A stretch of DNA of 8,885 nt from Candidatus Cloacimonadota bacterium (lineage in GTDB: Bacteria; Cloacimonadota; Cloacimonadia; Cloacimonadales; WRIO01). A program made the translations under genes and the position numbers. This document shows, piece after piece, positions 6,409-8,885 of the stretch. The notes under the pieces are model-generated. The model saw nothing but the letters and a program-made list of their open reading frames with translations. It was not told where the DNA came from and made no database searches. Within the stretch, counting starts at the first letter, position 1. Each line of letters begins with the position of its first letter. Location of the stretch: assembly GCA_017998585.1 (NCBI GenBank), contig JAGOCT010000051.1:1-8885 (forward strand), in the 5' to 3' direction.

Positions 6409-8181
6409 ATGAAGCTAAACGATAAGTTTTGGTGCTTCCTGCTTCTTTTTCTGATAAGCACTTGCTTAAATGCTCAGTCTGAAAACGAAGTGATTCATGA
6501 TTTAGCCTTATTCGAAAAAAACAGTTCTTATATAGAGAATTGGGTAGATAAACCGATTTTTATCAATCTCTTGTCAGAAGAGGAACTTGTTGATTTAGGC
6601 TTATTTAATGAGGATGAAGTCAGACAAATTCTTATAAAAAGAAAACAGAATCAAATTAAATCAATTTCAGATTTTAATTTTATTAAAAACAAAGAAAAGA
6701 TTGAACAACTGAGACATTTATTAGTCTATGATCTGAGAACTCCAAATCAGTTTCAATCGAAGATAACTTACACATTTAATCATGATAAAGACCATTACTT
6801 TTATAATAAGAATTCCTGGCATAGCAAACAAATAAAAATGGCATTTCTTACTGAAAAAGACCCTGATGATACTCGTTTCCCTGATTTGATGAAGTATAGT
6901 TTATCTTACCGACTTACAGGCCCGAGCAATATAGGTATTCAGGAAATCTTTACTGGATCATATTCTATTCAGACAGCTAATTCAATTCTTTTTTCTGCTT
7001 CACTATTTGATAACAAAAGACAGAATCAAAGCTTAAATAGAGCTAAAATCACTTCTAATGTGAACCGCTCAGAATATGCATATTTAAACGGTTTATCAGC
7101 CAAGCTCAATCTTAATAAACTTCTGTTGATACCTTTTTATTCCTCAAGCCCTATTTGGATTAGAAAAGATTCACTGAATCAAATTGTTTCAATAAATAAA
7201 ACGGGACTTCATGCGGATCGGGATGAGGAAAAGGATCATGTGACTGCTTATGGTATGATTGCTGATATGAAATTTCATTCTATGGTGACAGGAATACAAT
7301 TTCTCCATCAGGGTTATCCAAGAAACTTTGCTGATCATAGGATAGAACGTAACTATCAGACTTTTAGTCAGTATTCACAAATGTATTATAATCCTTTTTT
7401 GTTTCGTTATGAGCTTGCTTATGCAAAACACAAAATCGCAACTCATACAGAGTTATCATGGCAAAAAGAGATTTTTTACTGTAAAACAGGCTATCGTCAA
7501 TATCCAGAATATTTCCCAGAAAATTATGGGAATCCTTATAGTCAACGAGCTGATTTTAGAAATGAAAAAGGGATGTACTATCTGTTTAATGCTCGCTTTT
7601 CACGATTTAAGATAGAATTTCAGACTGATTTGTTTCAATATAGTGAACCTGAATCTAACCAGTCATATAGTAAAAGAGGTAACGAAAATTATCTTAAACT
7701 TAATTACTCTTTAAGCCCTCAAACTGAAATGATGATAAAGACCCTTTATCGTGTATCTGATGTTATTTATGAACAGGAAATGATTCAGTTAAAAAGAAAA
7801 TCAGTATCTCTTTCTCTAATTTTTAAAGAACAACCATTTTTGACTCATCAGACAACTCTGCATTTGTTAAATGATCGTTATCAAAATGATACATATGATA
7901 AAAATGGAATCGCATTGTTGCAAAAGTTGCAGGTAATCAATAAAAAATTATCTATTTCAATATCTAATGGTGTTTTTAAAACAAAAAACAGTGTTTACTT
8001 GCCATTATATACTCAGACAGATTTGATTAACTCGGTTTCTCTCAATAAATCAGGCTATTTGATAATTGTAGATGCTTCAGTAAAAATTCAAAAAAATATC
8101 ACATTATCAAGCATGGTTTATATGAAGAACTCTGATAAAAAATATGATAAGATAGCTTTTAATCTGGCATATACAAATTAA
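6409..8181 (+). CDS. Secreted helix-hairpin-helix protein, probable outer-membrane beta-barrel
   Basis: From the ATG at 6409 the product has 590 residues. It opens with a classic Sec signal peptide (MKLNDK, hydrophobic residues 8-20, cleavage after LNA at about residue 22). Residues 50-107 resemble a ComEA-type HhH pair: INLLSEEELVDLGLF, then EDEVRQILIKRKQ, then IKSISDFNFI and KIEQLRHLL. The rest is a run of alternating, Tyr/Asn/Ser-rich beta-strand-like segments (for example KYSLSYRLTG, FRYELAYAKH, KIAFNLAYTN at the end), as expected of an outer-membrane barrel. HhH-plus-barrel proteins occur in Bacteroidota and relatives with no firm function. An in-frame ATG at 6319 would add 30 residues, including another hydrophobic stretch, but it lacks an SD, overlaps a hairpin and would bury the signal peptide. 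The 6409 start has only a weak GAG. It lies divergent from the GT9 gene. Coding is certain; the barrel is inferred from strand pattern only. Confidence 0.8.
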   Translation: MKLNDKFWCFLLLFLISTCLNAQSENEVIHDLALFEKNSSYIENWVDKPIFINLLSEEELVDLGLFNEDEVRQILIKRKQNQIKSISDFNFIKNKEKIEQLRHLLVYDLRTPNQFQSKITYTFNHDKDHYFYNKNSWHSKQIKMAFLTEKDPDDTRFPDLMKYSLSYRLTGPSNIGIQEIFTGSYSIQTANSILFSASLFDNKRQNQSLNRAKITSNVNRSEYAYLNGLSAKLNLNKLLLIPFYSSSPIWIRKDSLNQIVSINKTGLHADRDEEKDHVTAYGMIADMKFHSMVTGIQFLHQGYPRNFADHRIERNYQTFSQYSQMYYNPFLFRYELAYAKHKIATHTELSWQKEIFYCKTGYRQYPEYFPENYGNPYSQRADFRNEKGMYYLFNARFSRFKIEFQTDLFQYSEPESNQSYSKRGNENYLKLNYSLSPQTEMMIKTLYRVSDVIYEQEMIQLKRKSVSLSLIFKEQPFLTHQTTLHLLNDRYQNDTYDKNGIALLQKLQVINKKLSISISNGVFKTKNSVYLPLYTQTDLINSVSLNKSGYLIIVDASVKIQKNITLSSMVYMKNSDKKYDKIAFNLAYTN

Positions 8182-8217
8182 CAAATACTATACTTAAAAG
8201 CATAAATATAGAAACGC

Positions 8218-8507
8218 TTATCCAATTTTATGAGCTTTTAACACATTGCGATAAAATACTTTCTGATTGGTTTTTCTAGTATCATTCAGCGTAACCATCA
8301 CAATAAGCCAGTTTCCAGCCATGATAAACGATAATCACTTTTTTTAAAATAGTCTCATTACTTGAAAAGGCTGTGTTTATAACACTGCTTTCAATAGAAG
8401 TAATAGCCATTCCCTCAACTGATTCATAATGATAAAAAGCGATTTTCTACAGGATAGATAAGAGAATCAAATGATATAGAACCCATAATCATATTAGAAA
8501 TGATCAT
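8218..8507 (-). pseudogene. Possible decayed gene, fragments in three frames
   Basis: Three overlapping open segments follow one another on the minus strand. The first (8507-8424) encodes a 27-residue stretch including MGSISFDSLIYPVENR. The second, in another frame (open 8446-8285), includes YESVEGMAITSIESS and ILKKVIIVYHG. The third, in the remaining frame (open 8334 to the stop at 8218), reads AGNWLIVMVTLND then KVFYRNVLKAHKIG. The overlaps (8427-8446 and 8285-8334) are where frameshifts would lie. The joined product would be about 90 residues with a beta-strand-like C-terminus. I do not recognise the family. Chance open frames in AT-rich DNA, or a small intact ORF (8282-8410, 42 residues, SD too close), are alternatives. 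Confidence 0.35.
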
Positions 8508-8582
8508 TTAAACGATAATCTTAGTATTGCTTTCTTACAATTGTAATTTTTTATTCTATTTGAAAAGTGATTGTTATCGTTT
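8326..8582. repeat. Short dispersed repeat, AAACGATAATC type
   Basis: AAACGATAATCACTTTT occurs at 8326-8342 and AAACGATAATC at 8510-8520. A near-inverted copy, AAAAGTGATTGTTATCGTTT, occurs at 8563-8582; its reverse complement matches the first copy apart from a 3-nt insertion. Three related copies lie within 260 bp. The function is unknown, and chance in AT-rich DNA is possible. Confidence 0.3.
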
Positions 8583-8589
8583 CCTTTGT

Positions 8590-8877
8590 CTATTTGTTAA
8601 TATTTAGTAGTAACTCTAAGTCTGTTGTTAAAGTATCCTTTCTGATTTTGATGTAATGAGGGTCGTACTGACTCATTTCAAAATTATAGAAGTGGACACA
8701 GAGGTAGTCATTATCATCTTCATATTCTATACGGCAGTAGTTAGTTGTAATTAGTGAATTTTTCTTATAGACATATATGGTGTTATCCTGATATCTCAGA
8801 GAAAACCTGATGAGGCTGTTGCTGTTGATACGGTTCAGGTTTTCAGAAATTTCGTTGATGACATCCAATGACAACAT
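8590..8877 (-). CDS. Small hypothetical protein, possibly 5'-truncated by the window edge
   Basis: Encodes up to 95 visible residues from the ATG at 8877 to the TAG at 8590. The N-terminal 20 residues look helical (VINEISENLNRIN). The rest alternates hydrophobic and polar residues in a beta-strand-like manner (LIRFSLRYQ, TIYVYKK, YCRIEYEDD, YLCVHFYNF), ending with a short Leu-rich helix. It has no signal peptide or membrane segment and no motif I recognise. No SD is visible in the 8 bases before the ATG, and the frame is still open at the edge, so the true start may lie outside. Its acidic, Tyr-rich composition is compatible with a real small cytoplasmic protein, but with no recognised homologue the call is moderate. 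Confidence 0.5.
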   Translation of the reverse strand: MLSLDVINEISENLNRINSNSLIRFSLRYQDNTIYVYKKNSLITTNYCRIEYEDDNDYLCVHFYNFEMSQYDPHYIKIRKDTLTTDLELLLNINK

Positions 8878-8885
8878 ATTATTTC

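Larger units (their letters stand above)
8182..8589. other. Intergenic stretch without an intact gene
   Basis: These 408 bases contain no full-length gene and no convincing terminator for the plus-strand gene. They hold minus-strand open segments in three frames (described separately), three copies of an AAACGATAATC-like element, and a 12-bp palindrome TTACAATTGTAA (8535-8546) followed by a T-run on the plus strand, which is too AT-rich to call a terminator with confidence. Confidence 0.6.

Noticed and set aside
7409..7615. Plus-strand 68-codon open frame
   Set aside because: It lies out of frame inside the HhH/barrel gene, with no SD and no recognisable motif.
8535..8546. Palindrome TTACAATTGTAA followed by T-run as a terminator
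   Set aside because: The stem is only 6 bp with a single G-C pair and no proper loop, and it lies more than 350 nt after the plus-strand stop. Too weak to call.
1..8885. CRISPR array, tRNA/rRNA gene, transposase or phage genes
   Set aside because: I saw no regularly spaced repeats, no RNA-gene consensus and no mobile-element protein on either strand.

Overview
The window is AT-rich bacterial chromosome from a diderm (Gram-negative) organism. It encodes a GT9 (ADP-heptose:LPS heptosyltransferase-like) enzyme and a secreted protein that looks like an outer-membrane beta-barrel carrying an N-terminal helix-hairpin-helix (HhH) motif. That architecture, the two phosphate acyltransferases and the AT-rich sequence suggest the FCB group, possibly a fermentative Cloacimonadota-like lineage. 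This placement is an inference; there is no rRNA gene or other phylogenetic marker here.

Layout. Left edge (1-870, minus strand): the first codons of an unidentified gene, translationally coupled to an upstream DUF432-like gene that has its own TTGACA/TATTAT promoter. Centre (912-4646, minus strand): a compact four-gene operon running ptb2 - ptb1 - rpiB - glyA, with a TTGACA/TAAAAT promoter before ptb2, 13-36 nt intergenic gaps, a Shine-Dalgarno (SD) site before every gene, and a strong intrinsic terminator after glyA. It combines two divergent phosphate butyryl/acetyltransferase paralogues (acyl-CoA to acyl-phosphate), ribose-5-phosphate isomerase B, and serine hydroxymethyltransferase (serine/glycine and one-carbon metabolism). 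No acyl kinase is in the window. Next on the minus strand (4670-6124) is a GT9 glycosyltransferase with a long C-terminal extension. No terminator separates it from the operon.

A divergent intergenic region (about 6125-6408) with back-to-back promoter-like elements leads to a plus-strand gene (6409-8181) for the HhH/beta-barrel envelope protein. After it, 8182-8589 holds no intact gene. It contains minus-strand open segments in three frames that look like a decayed gene, plus a few short repeats. The right edge holds a small unrecognised minus-strand gene that may begin outside the window.

Most of the window is housekeeping metabolism and envelope biogenesis. I see no CRISPR array, transposase, RNA gene or clear defence system. 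The points most worth a second look are the 14-residue insertion in the folate/active-site loop of GlyA, the divergent tandem Ptb pair without a kinase, the GT9 C-terminal extension, the HhH domain on a probable outer-membrane protein, the DUF432-coupled gene, and the decayed gene near the right end.
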